Origin: Thermomonas alba
GTDB lineage: Bacteria; Pseudomonadota; Gammaproteobacteria; Xanthomonadales; Xanthomonadaceae
DNA length: 64,000 nt
Direction: 5' to 3'
Assembly: GCF_022419205.1 (NCBI RefSeq)
Contig: NZ_JAJOZU010000004.1
Span: 194,995 to 258,994, forward strand
A program made the translations under genes and the position numbers. The notes below the pieces were generated by a model that did no database searches, was not told the origin of the DNA, and was given only the letters and a program-made list of their open reading frames with translations. Positions 19,249-28,450 of this stretch are shown one piece after another (the first letter of the stretch is position 1; each line of letters begins with the position of its first letter).

Positions 19249-19874
19249 CACATGCCTCCTCGCTCCACGTTCGCCAGCCGCTGGCGAAGATTGAACAGGA
19301 TCGAGGCGGTGACGCCCCAGATCCGCTGCTGCGGATAATCGTACTGAAACACGCGGCGGGTGCGGCCACCGTATTGCAGTTCGAAGGTCTCCAGCCGGGC
19401 CGGATCCAGCAGCAGCTCCAGCGGCACCTCGAACACGTCGGCCACCTCGTCCGGCTGCGGCCGCGGGTGGAAATCGTCTGCTAGCAGCGCCAGCACCGGC
19501 TGCACCCGAAACCCGGTGATCGTCAGCAGCGGGTCGAGATAACCCAGCGGGGATGCCTGCGTCGGCTCCAGGCCGACTTCCTCGTGCGCCTCGCGCAGGG
19601 CGGTGGCCAGCGGATGAGGGTCGTCCGGATCCATGCGGCCACCGGGGAAACTGACCTGTCCGGCGTGCTGGCGCAGATGCGCGTTGCGGCGGGTCAGCAG
19701 CACAGTGGCGCCGGGCGCGCGCGGAATCACCCCCACCAACACCGCTGCCGGACGCGGCGCCAAAGGCAACGGCAGCCCGTCCAGTTCCGCCAGGTTCCAT
19801 GGCGCCCCCTGCGGCGGGGCATCCAGCGGATGCAGCGCGCGTCGCAACCGGGTGAGTAGCCGCTCACCCCGCAT
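19248..19874 (-). CDS. Nudix hydrolase, CoA-pyrophosphatase (NudL/YeaB) type
   Basis: The 208-residue protein carries the Nudix box in 'FPGGRMDPDDPHPLATALREAHEEVGL', including the PDxDxxPxxxALRE variant seen in NudL-type coenzyme A diphosphatases. A further 'LLTRRNAHLRQHAGQVSFPGG' segment matches the UPF0035 pattern of that subfamily. It would cleave CoA and derivatives to acyl-phosphopantetheine and 3',5'-ADP. The start is the ATG at 19874, which overlaps the DUF1289 stop as TGATG; a TTG directly upstream is the alternative. Confidence 0.88.
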   Translation of the reverse strand: MRGERLLTRLRRALHPLDAPPQGAPWNLAELDGLPLPLAPRPAAVLVGVIPRAPGATVLLTRRNAHLRQHAGQVSFPGGRMDPDDPHPLATALREAHEEVGLEPTQASPLGYLDPLLTITGFRVQPVLALLADDFHPRPQPDEVADVFEVPLELLLDPARLETFELQYGGRTRRVFQYDYPQQRIWGVTASILFNLRQRLANVERGGM

Positions 19875-20080
19875 CAATCCGACTCCCGCTGCGCGGCACG
19901 TGCCGGCAGCACCTCATCCATGAAATGCAGGCGCTGTGCCTCGCTCATGCCGGCCCAGGCGGCGATCTCCTCACCACTGCGATGGCAACCCACGCACAGC
20001 CCCTCGCCATCCAGCCGGCAGACGCCGATGCAAGGGCTCAAGATTGCTGAAAATGCAGTGTTCATGCGGTCCATGGTCAT
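19874..20080 (-). CDS. DUF1289 small cysteine protein
   Basis: The 68-residue protein carries the DUF1289 core 'SPCIGVCRLDGEGLCVGCHRSGEEIAAWAGMSEAQR'. Its four Cys (C-x3-C-x7-C-x2-C) probably bind a metal or an Fe-S cluster, and a 'W..M...E' helix follows. Function is unknown. It is the first gene of the coupled operon with nudix and sseA. ATG 20080 is the longest start; ATG 20065 is equally possible. Confidence 0.85.
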   Translation of the reverse strand: MTMDRMNTAFSAILSPCIGVCRLDGEGLCVGCHRSGEEIAAWAGMSEAQRLHFMDEVLPARAAQRESD

Positions 20081-20090
20081 ACCGTAAACG

Positions 20091-20114
20091 TAAAACGCCG
20101 GCGCGAGGCCGGCG
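20091..20114 (-). terminator. Terminator after the FKBP-like gene
   Basis: On the minus strand 7-bp arms (CGCCGGC/GCCGGCG, 20114-20096) around a CTCGC loop are followed by TTTTA. It lies between the FKBP-like stop and the DUF1289 start and should separate the two minus-strand units. Confidence 0.7.
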
Positions 20115-20144
20115 CTTCACGAAACCGGATCGGGGCTCGGGCGG

Positions 20145-20888
20145 TTACTTCACCGCGCCGAGCTCGACCTGCAGCGCGATCGCCTGCTGCGCGAGCTGAT
20201 CGTTCTGCGTGCCACCCATCTTGCCCGGCGGAATCACCACCTCATACACCGCGCCCTGCTGCATCAGCGGCAGGGTTTCCTTCAGTGCCGGGATCGGCGC
20301 ATCCCCGACCTTGAACGGCGGCGGGGTCTGCACGCCACTCAGCGGCATCCCGACGGCGGCCAGGAAGCTACGGAACGCGATCTGCACCTCGCTGCTGGCG
20401 GTCGGCTTGGCGCCGGTGCCCGCCTTGGCGACGCGGTACATGATGCCGCTGGGCAGCGTGATCACGCCCTCCTGGGCCTTGTACTTGTTCACGAAGTCGG
20501 CCGACTGCGCCTGGTTGTCGGCCAGCGCCTTGCGAAACGCCTCCTCGGCCTTCTGCTGCATGCGCTGCTGGAAGCCGGCATACGCGGTGCTCAACTGCTG
20601 CTCGGTATATGCCGGCTGCTTCCTGGCATAGGCATCCTGGACGCCCCGCACCACGGTGGCGATATCGATGGGCTCACCGGTGTTGGCCAGCTCCATCCCC
20701 AGCTGCCAACCGAAGGCATAGCTGGCGTGGAACTTGTCCACCGCGGGGGCCGCCGTCGAAGTACCGGCGGGTTTGGCCGCCGGGGTCGCCGGCTTGGCCG
20801 GGGCCGCGGCCGGCTTGGTCTGCGCCGAGGCGAGGCCGGCGGTCAGGGTCAGGGCCGCCAGGCTGGCAGCGATCGCACGCAACTTCAT
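20145..20888 (-). CDS. Exported FKBP-type PPIase-like protein, probably non-catalytic
   Basis: The 247-residue protein starts with a signal peptide ('MKLRAIAASLAALTLTAGLASAQ'), then an Ala/Pro/Lys linker. An FKBP N-terminal dimerisation domain follows ('SYAFGWQLGMELANTG...QQRMQQKAEEAFR'), then an FKBP-like C-terminal domain (about residues 150-247). In the C-terminal domain, core positions such as the usual Y-T-G and the Trp of the substrate pocket appear replaced ('FRSFLAAVGMPLSG'), so prolyl isomerase activity is doubtful and a chaperone role more likely. It acts in the periplasm. Confidence 0.75.
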   Translation of the reverse strand: MKLRAIAASLAALTLTAGLASAQTKPAAAPAKPATPAAKPAGTSTAAPAVDKFHASYAFGWQLGMELANTGEPIDIATVVRGVQDAYARKQPAYTEQQLSTAYAGFQQRMQQKAEEAFRKALADNQAQSADFVNKYKAQEGVITLPSGIMYRVAKAGTGAKPTASSEVQIAFRSFLAAVGMPLSGVQTPPPFKVGDAPIPALKETLPLMQQGAVYEVVIPPGKMGGTQNDQLAQQAIALQVELGAVK

Positions 20889-21088
20889 CCACAACCTCAC
20901 ATGGTCAAAGCGGGCCGACGCGCGACCCAAGGGGAATCCGGCACAAGACCGGGGGGAATCGTCTTGCCGGCCAATCCGCGCCGGCATGACAAGGTAGGAT
21001 ACTGACCGCAGTGCTTACCTGCCACCGCAGCCCGTCAGTGTGACACGCCACGCCGGGCAAAGTTCCATTCCCCTCCGGACGATCCCCC

Positions 21089-21871
21089 ATGACCGAGCCT
21101 CTGCTGCTGATCGACACCGCCGCCGGCATCCGCACCCTTCGCATCAACCGCCCGGACAAGCTCAATGCCCTCAATGTCGAGGTGATCGACGCGCTCGATG
21201 CCGCTTTCGCCGATGCCGCCCGCGACCCAGACGTGCGCGTGGTGGTGCTCACCGGCGCCGGCCCCAAGGCCTTCGTGGCGGGCGCCGACATCGCCGAGAT
21301 GAACGCGCTCTCGCCGGTGCAGGGCCGCGATTTCTCCCTGCGCGGCAGCCGCATGATGCGCCGGATCGAAAAGCTGCCCAAACCGGTCATCGCGATGATC
21401 AACGGCTACGCGCTCGGCGGCGGGCTGGAGCTGGCGATGAGCTGCCACCTGCGGATCGCCGCGGACACCGCCAAGGTCGGCCAGCCCGAGATCAACCTCG
21501 GCCTGATCCCCGGCTTCGGTGGCAGCCAGCGCCTGCTGCGCCTGTGCGGGCGCGCCGCCACCCTCGAGCTGTGCCTGACCGGCGCGCCGATCACGGCCGA
21601 GCGCGCACAGCAGCTCGGGATCGTCAACCGGGTGGTACCCGCCGCCGAACTCGAGGCGGAAACCGGCAAGCTGGCCGCGCAACTGGCCGCGGCCGCCCCG
21701 CTGGCCCTGCGCGGCCTGCTGGATTGCGTGAACATCGGCGGCGAGTGCGGGCTGGAAGAGGGCCTGGAATACGAGTCCGCCCAGTTCGGCCTGATGTTCG
21801 CCACCCACGACATGCGCGAAGGCACCGCCGCATTCCTGGAAAAGCGCAAGCCCACCTTCACCGGCACGTGA
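21089..21871 (+). CDS. Enoyl-CoA hydratase/isomerase family protein
   Basis: The 260-residue crotonase-fold protein carries the oxyanion-hole segments 'FVAGADIAEM' and 'ALGGGLELAMSCHLRIA', the catalytic-Glu regions 'GQPEINLGLIPGFGG' and the 'VVPAAELEAET' linker. This layout matches the short-chain enoyl-CoA hydratase (crotonase) of fatty-acid degradation. It is upstream of and coupled to a small cysteine protein (GTGA overlap), which in turn overlaps nth. No other beta-oxidation genes are nearby. Confidence 0.88.
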   Translation: MTEPLLLIDTAAGIRTLRINRPDKLNALNVEVIDALDAAFADAARDPDVRVVVLTGAGPKAFVAGADIAEMNALSPVQGRDFSLRGSRMMRRIEKLPKPVIAMINGYALGGGLELAMSCHLRIAADTAKVGQPEINLGLIPGFGGSQRLLRLCGRAATLELCLTGAPITAERAQQLGIVNRVVPAAELEAETGKLAAQLAAAAPLALRGLLDCVNIGGECGLEEGLEYESAQFGLMFATHDMREGTAAFLEKRKPTFTGT

Positions 21872-22257
21872 GCGCCGCCGCAATGATGCCCGGCCCCTGC
21901 CACGACTGCCGCTGCACCGCGCCGGAGGGCGCGCAGGCGCACGCGATCCTGGATGCGCTCGCGCGCGATGATCTGGATACCGCGCTGACGCTGGGGCTGC
22001 TCGAAACCGCAGCCTGCCCGGCCTGCGCATCGGCCTGCCGGCAGCGGCTGCAGGACGCGCGCACGGCCCGCCTGCGCGCGCTGGCCGCACGCGAGCGCCA
22101 TCGCGCCCGCACGGCGCGGCTACAGCGGATCGCGGCCCGGCGCGCCGCTGCGCGTGCGGCGCCACCTGCGCCTTCGTCCTCGGCACCGGCGCTGCCGCCA
22201 GCGGCCGCCGCCGCGCTGGCGCGGGCGCTGGAAAAAGCCCGCGCGCGCCGCTCATGA
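21868..22257 (+). CDS. Small Cys-rich, Ala/Arg-rich hypothetical protein
   Basis: About 129 residues from a GTG at 21868 that overlaps the hydratase stop; ATG 21883 is an alternative. The N-terminal half has 'CHDCRC' and 'ACPACASACRQRLQ', two Cys clusters that could bind a metal. The C-terminal half is an Ala/Arg-rich, probably helical and disordered tail ending in 'LARALEKARARRS'. It sits tightly between the hydratase and nth (ATGA overlap). Function is unknown. Confidence 0.7.
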   Translation: MSAAAMMPGPCHDCRCTAPEGAQAHAILDALARDDLDTALTLGLLETAACPACASACRQRLQDARTARLRALAARERHRARTARLQRIAARRAAARAAPPAPSSSAPALPPAAAAALARALEKARARRS

Positions 22258-22943
22258 GCCGCCGCGCACGCCGCCAGGTGGCGCGCGGCAGCCGCCTCAC
22301 CCGCGACGAAATCCGCGAACTGTTCACCCGCCTGCGCGCTTCCAACCCGCATCCCACCACCGAGCTCGAGTATTCCACCCCGTTCGAACTGCTGGTGGCG
22401 GTGGTGCTCTCCGCGCAGGCCACCGACGTGGGCGTGAACAAGGCCACCCGCCGTCTGTTCCCGGTGGCCAACACGCCGCAGGCGATCCTGGCGCTGGGCG
22501 AGGATGGCCTGAAGGGCTACATCAACACGATCGGCCTTTACAACGCCAAGGCCGCCAATATCATCGCGCTGTGCCGGCAGTTGCTGGAGCACCACGGCGG
22601 CGAGGTGCCGCGCACCCGCGAGGCGCTGGAAGCGCTCCCCGGCGTGGGCCGCAAGACCGCCAACGTGGTGCTCAACACCGCGTTCGGCCAGCCTACCATC
22701 GCGGTGGACACCCACATCTTCCGGGTTTCCAATCGCACCGGGCTGGCGCCCGGCAAGACCGTGCGCGCGGTCGAGGACAAGCTGGTGAAGCTAGTGCCGG
22801 CCGAGTTCGCGCGCGATGCCCACCACTGGCTGATCCTGCACGGCCGCTACGTGTGCAAGGCGCGCAAGCCGGACTGCCTGCACTGCCCGATCCACGACCT
22901 CTGCCGCTGGCCGGACAAGGGCCCGTCGCGCTGGGCGAACTGA
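22254..22943 (+). CDS. nth: Endonuclease III
   Basis: The 229-residue bifunctional DNA glycosylase/AP lyase removes oxidised pyrimidines. The helix-hairpin-helix 'LPGVGRKTANV' contains catalytic Lys134, and Asp152 lies in 'VDTHIFR'. The C-terminal 4Fe-4S cluster ligands are Cys201, 208, 211 and 217 (spacing 6-2-5). An N-terminal basic extension of about 15 residues precedes the conserved domain. The ATG overlaps the upstream gene's stop. Confidence 0.97.
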   Translation: MSRRARRQVARGSRLTRDEIRELFTRLRASNPHPTTELEYSTPFELLVAVVLSAQATDVGVNKATRRLFPVANTPQAILALGEDGLKGYINTIGLYNAKAANIIALCRQLLEHHGGEVPRTREALEALPGVGRKTANVVLNTAFGQPTIAVDTHIFRVSNRTGLAPGKTVRAVEDKLVKLVPAEFARDAHHWLILHGRYVCKARKPDCLHCPIHDLCRWPDKGPSRWAN

Positions 22944-22966
22944 CGGCGCACTCCGGCATTCCTCGC

Positions 22967-22996
22967 AAAAAAGGCGGCGGACCGCAGCCCGCCGCC
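22967..22996 (-). terminator. Terminator of the phosphate porin gene
   Basis: On the minus strand, arms GGCGGCGG (22996-22989) and CCGCCGCC (22980-22973) around 8 bases are followed by TTTTTT (22972-22967). It is a classic intrinsic terminator 32 bases after the porin stop. Confidence 0.85.
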
Positions 22997-23027
22997 CATG
23001 CCACTTCGTCTGGCTGCTTGCCGAGGA

Positions 23028-24233
23028 TCAGAAGCGGAACTCGCCCCACACGCCGAACTCGTCGGTCTTGAGGTCCTTGGTCAAGGCCGCGTTCTTCTGG
23101 TCGGTGTGCTTGTACACGGTGGCCAGCTTCACGCCCTTGGTGATCGGAAACTCGACGCCCAGGTTGTAGTAGGTATCGCGCAGGGTCGGGTCGAGGGTCT
23201 TGCTGAGGTCGGTGCGATCGTAGCGGCCGAACAGGTTGATGCCGTCGCCGCCGAGGCCAATGCTGCCCCAGGCCGACCAGCCGCTGGCCTTGTCGGTGGC
23301 CACGGTCAGCACGTTGTTCCAGTTCTTGGCCTGGAAGTACTCCACGCCCAGGCGGGTGGTGCCGGCGGCGTAGGCAGCCAGGAAGTTCACGCGCTCGGCG
23401 TTGTGCAGGCTCGGGGTGAGCTGGGTCTCCTTGCCCAGGGTGCCGTTGTAGAAGCCCACCGCGAGCACGGTGCTGCTGGTCGGCGCGTAGCTCAGGCGAC
23501 CTTCGAAGTCCAGGCCCTTGCTGCGGCTCGGGTTCTTGTAGCCATTGCCGTTCAGGGCGGCCACCGCGTACTCCATCGCGCCGCCGGCGACCTTGCCGCT
23601 GGCGTGCAAGCCCCAGTCGGCCGAGGTGCCGAACTTCAGACGGTCGATGAGGGTGTTCTCGACGTAGCGCATGCCGTACCAGCTCTCCGCGAACGGCACC
23701 CACGGCAGGTCGGCGCTACCCGCGCGCAGCACGAACGCGTCGCTGAGCTTGTACTGCACGTAGGCCTTCTTCAGATAGACCTCGGTGGAAGCGATCGCCG
23801 AGGAGTACTGGAAGTCGGTGGTCAGGTTCATCGACCACTGGTCGTTGAACTTGTGGTCCACGCCCAGATAGAAGCGCTTGATATCGAACGCGAAGCCCGA
23901 CTTGTTGGTCTTCACGCCATGATTTCGATCGTCGATGTTGGTCAGGTCGTAGTACAGGCGGCCGCTGATGCTGGTGTCGTTCACCAGCTTGGCGAGCTTG
24001 TCCACCTTGCCCTTGGTGGCCTCGGCGTCCTCGATCGCCTTGGCCTGGGTGATGTTCACATCGGACTGCGCATCGGCCTGTGCCTGCAGCGCCTCGACCT
24101 GCGCCTGCAACGCGGCGATCTGCGCCTTCAACTCGGCGATGTCCTGGGCGCTGGGCGCGCTCTGCGCGGCGGCGTTGAAACTGGTGCTGGCGATGGCCAA
24201 AGCGACGGCGGCGGCCAGATGGGTGGGACGCAT
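23028..24233 (-). CDS. Phosphate-selective porin, OprO/OprP type
   Basis: The 401-residue protein has a signal peptide ('MRPTHLAAAVALAIASTSFNAAAQ') and then a coiled-coil region of about 40 residues rich in Ala, Gln and Glu ('ELKAQIAALQAQVEALQAQ'). A barrel of the phosphate-selective porin O/P family follows, ending in the aromatic 'GVWGEFRF', with the C-terminal Phe typical of outer-membrane proteins. It is divergent from pstS across a region with a Pho box, so it probably supplies phosphate or polyphosphate to the Pst system. Pore selectivity is inferred, not seen. Confidence 0.85.
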   Translation of the reverse strand: MRPTHLAAAVALAIASTSFNAAAQSAPSAQDIAELKAQIAALQAQVEALQAQADAQSDVNITQAKAIEDAEATKGKVDKLAKLVNDTSISGRLYYDLTNIDDRNHGVKTNKSGFAFDIKRFYLGVDHKFNDQWSMNLTTDFQYSSAIASTEVYLKKAYVQYKLSDAFVLRAGSADLPWVPFAESWYGMRYVENTLIDRLKFGTSADWGLHASGKVAGGAMEYAVAALNGNGYKNPSRSKGLDFEGRLSYAPTSSTVLAVGFYNGTLGKETQLTPSLHNAERVNFLAAYAAGTTRLGVEYFQAKNWNNVLTVATDKASGWSAWGSIGLGGDGINLFGRYDRTDLSKTLDPTLRDTYYNLGVEFPITKGVKLATVYKHTDQKNAALTKDLKTDEFGVWGEFRF

Positions 24234-24399
24234 GACGGACTCCAGATTTGGGGAAAGAAGAAGTAAAGCGTTGAATCGCGGGACTGGGCGCGCGCGGCGG
24301 AGGAACTCACCGCCAGCTTGCCGCCGCTCATTTTGACGGCCGATTCATTGCAGATTTATGTCGGACTCACGCTTTTTTCACGTCGCCGGCACTCCAGCG

Positions 24400-24427
24400 T
24401 CGTCACCGGCTGTCATGCAGGCGTCAC
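24400..24427 (+). promoter_or_regulatory. Pho box upstream of pstS
   Basis: CTGTCAT (24410-24416) and GCGTCAC (24421-24427) are direct repeats 11 bases apart, close to the CTGTCAT-N4-CTGTCAC PhoB box. A third copy, TCGTCAC (24400-24406), lies 10 bases upstream. The site is 89 bases before the GTG start. Confidence 0.75.
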
Positions 24428-24515
24428 ATTGATGCCGCACGCTTGTCACCGCCACGCCGTCCAATGGCGGCGCGCGGCGCTGCCGCCGAAATCCTCGACC
24501 CTTCAGGAGTGTCCC

Positions 24516-25538
24516 GTGTTCAAGCTCACCAAATCCCGTGCCGCCCTGCTCGCGCTGGCCGCCGGCCTGACTGCGAATGCTGCCGCCGCCGACATCACCG
24601 GCGCCGGCTCGACCTTCGTCTATCCGATCCTGTCCAAGTGGTCGGCCGATTACAACGCCAAGACCGGCAACAAGATCAACTACCAGTCGATCGGTTCCGG
24701 CGGCGGCATCGCCCAGATCAAGGCCGCGACCGTGGATTTCGGCGCCTCCGACAAGCCGCTCTCGGCCGAAGAGCTGAAGCAGGCCGGCCTGGCGCAGTTC
24801 CCGCTGGTGATCGGCGGCATCGTGCCGGTGGTGAACGTGCCGGGCGTGGCCCCGGGTGCGATGAAGATCGACGGCACGCTGCTGGCCGACATCTACCTGG
24901 GCAAGATCACCAAGTGGAACGACCCGCGCATCGCCGCGCTGAATCCGGGCCTGAAGCTGCCGGACATGAAGATCACCGTGGTGCACCGCTCCGACGGCTC
25001 GGGCACCACCTTCAACTTCACCAACTACCTGTCCAAGGTCAGCCCGGAGTGGAAGCAGAAGGTCGGTGAGGGCACCTCGGTGGCGTGGCCGGTCGGCGTC
25101 GGCGGCAAGGGCAACGAAGGCGTGGCGGCTTATACCCGCCAGATCCGCGGCGGTATCGGCTACGTGGAATATGCCTATGCCCTGCAGAACAAGCTGACGT
25201 ATGCACTGATGAAGAATGCCGCCGGCAACTTCGTGCGTCCCAGCGACGAGACCTTCCAGGCCGCCGCGGCCAGCGCCAACTGGGGAGCCGTCAAGGATTT
25301 CAACCTGATCATGACCAATGCCCCGGGTGCCAACGCCTGGCCGATCACGGCCACGACCTGGGCGATCATGTACAAGAAGCCCAAGGATGCCGCGCGCACC
25401 CGTCAGGCGCTGGCCTTCTTCAAGTGGGCGCTGGAAAACGGCCAGCCGCAGGCCGCGGCGCTGGACTACGTGCCGCTGCCCGCCTCGCTGGTGCAGCAGA
25501 TCGAGACCTACTGGGCGCAGAACATCGCCAGCAAGTAA
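24516..25538 (+). CDS. pstS: Phosphate ABC transporter substrate-binding protein
   Basis: The 340-residue periplasmic protein starts at GTG 24516 behind a CAGGAG site and begins with a signal peptide ending in 'TANAAAA'. The mature form carries 'DITGAGSTFVYPIL', 'IGSGGGIAQI' and 'VHRSDGSGTTFNFTNYLS', the phosphate-contacting loops of PstS. It delivers inorganic phosphate to the PstCAB transporter. A terminator directly follows, so PstS can be made in excess over the membrane complex. Confidence 0.97.
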   Translation: MFKLTKSRAALLALAAGLTANAAAADITGAGSTFVYPILSKWSADYNAKTGNKINYQSIGSGGGIAQIKAATVDFGASDKPLSAEELKQAGLAQFPLVIGGIVPVVNVPGVAPGAMKIDGTLLADIYLGKITKWNDPRIAALNPGLKLPDMKITVVHRSDGSGTTFNFTNYLSKVSPEWKQKVGEGTSVAWPVGVGGKGNEGVAAYTRQIRGGIGYVEYAYALQNKLTYALMKNAAGNFVRPSDETFQAAAASANWGAVKDFNLIMTNAPGANAWPITATTWAIMYKKPKDAARTRQALAFFKWALENGQPQAAALDYVPLPASLVQQIETYWAQNIASK

Positions 25539-25560
25539 TCCCTGCAGCAGGCTGTAGCCA

Positions 25561-25587
25561 GGCGGGCCCCTCGGGCCCGCCTTTTTT
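25561..25587 (+). terminator. Terminator between pstS and pstC
   Basis: Nine-base perfect arms (25561-25569, 25573-25581) around CTC are followed by six T. It lies 22 bases after the pstS stop and just before a second Pho box. Confidence 0.88.
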
Positions 25588-25598
25588 CATTTCGATCC

Positions 25599-25616
25599 AT
25601 GTCACGAAGCTGTCAT
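25599..25616 (+). promoter_or_regulatory. Pho box upstream of pstC
   Basis: ATGTCAC (25599-25605) and CTGTCAT (25610-25616) are repeated 11 bases apart, a good PhoB box. Its place after the pstS terminator indicates a separate promoter for pstCAB-phoU. Confidence 0.7.
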
Positions 25617-25739
25617 AAAACCATCGTTTCATACCCACTCTGCACCGATCTTCCCGACACCTCCGCACACGCCCAACCCCGTCTGCCGGGTGAGGCACGC
25701 ACGCGTGCCCACGCCCCCAGCAGAGCCCAAGTCACTGCG

Positions 25740-26708
25740 ATGAACGCCACATCCGACAGTCTCGATCTGACGCCGCGCGAACGCGCCGACCTGCGCACCG
25801 ACACCCGTTTCCGCTGGCTGGTGACCACCGCCGGCATGCTGGTGTTGATCAGCCTGGTCGCCGCCGCGCTGTCGATGCTGTGGGGCGGGCGCCTGGCCTT
25901 CCACAAGTTCGGTCTGGCCTTCCTCTGGACAGATCAATGGGATGCGGTACAGCAACAGTTCGGCGCCCTGGTGCCGATCTACGGCACCGTGGTCACCGCC
26001 GCCATCGCCATGCTGATCGCCGTGCCGGTCAGTTTCGGCATCGCCTTCTTCCTGACCGAAATCGCCCCGCGCTGGCTGCGCGCGCCGATCGGCGCAGCGG
26101 TGGAACTGCTGGCGGGCATTCCCTCGATCATCTATGGCATGTGGGGCCTGTTCGTGCTGGCCCCGCTGCTGGGCGAACACGTGTTCCCGTGGGTGGATGA
26201 ACACCTCGGCCAGCTGCCCGGCATCGGTGTGCTGTTCAGCGGTCCGCCGCTGGGGCTGGGCATGGGCACCGCGGGGCTGGTGCTGGCCATCATGGTGATC
26301 CCCTTCGTCTCCTCGGTGATGCGCGAGGTGTTCCTCACCGTGCCGGGGCCGCTCAAGGAATCCGCCTACGCGCTCGGCGCGACCCGCTGGGAAGTGGTCT
26401 GGGACGTGGTGCTGCCCTACACCCGCTCGGCGGTGATCGGCGGCATCTTCCTCGGCCTCGGGCGCGCGCTGGGCGAGACGATGGCGGTGACCTTCGTGCT
26501 CGGCAACGCGCATGCGCTCACTTACTCACTGCTGGAGCCGGGCAACTCGATCGCCGCCACCATCGCCAACGAGTTCACCGAAGCCGATTCCAAGATGTAC
26601 CTGTCCGCGCTGATCGCGCTCGGCTTCGTGCTGTTCATGCTGACCTTCGTTGTACTCACGCTGGCACGCCTGATGCTGCGACGACTCAACCGCCAGGAGG
26701 GCCGCTGA
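25740..26708 (+). CDS. pstC: Phosphate ABC transporter permease PstC
   Basis: The 322-residue inner-membrane permease has six or more hydrophobic segments, with the first near residues 25-50. The EAA-type loop contacting PstB is 'KESAYALGATRWEVVWDVVLPYTRSAVIGG', and 'GRALGETMAVTFVLGN' is the PstC signature. ATG 25740 was chosen as the start that leaves a short cytoplasmic N-terminus. It overlaps pstA by one base. Confidence 0.97.
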   Translation: MNATSDSLDLTPRERADLRTDTRFRWLVTTAGMLVLISLVAAALSMLWGGRLAFHKFGLAFLWTDQWDAVQQQFGALVPIYGTVVTAAIAMLIAVPVSFGIAFFLTEIAPRWLRAPIGAAVELLAGIPSIIYGMWGLFVLAPLLGEHVFPWVDEHLGQLPGIGVLFSGPPLGLGMGTAGLVLAIMVIPFVSSVMREVFLTVPGPLKESAYALGATRWEVVWDVVLPYTRSAVIGGIFLGLGRALGETMAVTFVLGNAHALTYSLLEPGNSIAATIANEFTEADSKMYLSALIALGFVLFMLTFVVLTLARLMLRRLNRQEGR

Positions 26709-27554
26709 TGTTTCCGTCCCTGCACGGCTGGCGCGCGTTCAAGAACATCCTCGCCCAGCTTCTCGCGACGCTCGCCACCCTGTTCGGCCTGTTCTGGCTG
26801 ATCTGGATCATGTGGACCACGCTGCGCACGGGCATCAGCGCAATCAGCCCGGCGCTGTTCACCCAGATGACGCCCCCGCCCGGCGAGGAGGGCGGCGGCC
26901 TGCTCAACGCCTTCTTCGGCAGCGCCGTAATCAGCCTGATGGGCATCGCCATCGGCGCGCCGATCGGCGTCCTGGCCGGCACCTACCTGGCCGAATACGC
27001 CAACCGCCACTGGCTGGGCGAGGCCGTGCGTTTCATCAACGACATTTTGCTATCGGCGCCTTCGATCGTGCTTGGCCTGTTCGTGTACACCCTGGTGGTG
27101 GCGCAGATGGGCCACTTCTCGGCGCTGGCGGGCGGCATCGCCCTGGCCTTCATCGTGCTGCCGGTAGTGGTGCGCACCACCGACGAGATGCTGCGCCTGG
27201 TGCCGGTGCAGATGCGCGAGGCCGCGCTGTCGCTGGGTGTGCCGCAGTGGAAGATGATCCTGCAGGTGCTCTACCGCAGCGCTCTGCCCGGGATCGTCAC
27301 CGGCATCCTGCTGGCGCTGGCGCGCATCAGCGGCGAAACCGCCCCGCTGCTGTTCACCGCGCTCAACAATCAGTACTGGACCACCGACCTACTGGCACCG
27401 ATGGCCAACGTGCCGGTGGTGATCTTCCAGTTCGCCATGAGCCCCTACGACGGCTGGCACGCGCTGGCCTGGGCCGGCGCCTTCATCCTCACCCTGTTCG
27501 TGCTGGCGATCAGCCTGATCGCGCGGGCGATCGTGCTGCGCAACAAAATGACCC

Positions 27555-27562
<8 letters not shown>
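26708..27562 (+). CDS. pstA: Phosphate ABC transporter permease PstA
   Basis: The 284-residue second permease has about six membrane segments and an EAA loop '[31 protein letters not shown]', followed by '[18 protein letters not shown]', a PstA hallmark. Residues 57-75 form a Pro/Gly-rich periplasmic loop. It pairs with PstC to form the channel. The stop region overlaps pstB by 8 bases. Confidence 0.97.
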
Positions 27563-28388
<826 letters not shown>

Positions 28389-28450
28389 GCACGCTTGACC
28401 CATACCCCGACGACGATGCGCCCCTCCACCAGCGGGCCAGGAGCACACCC

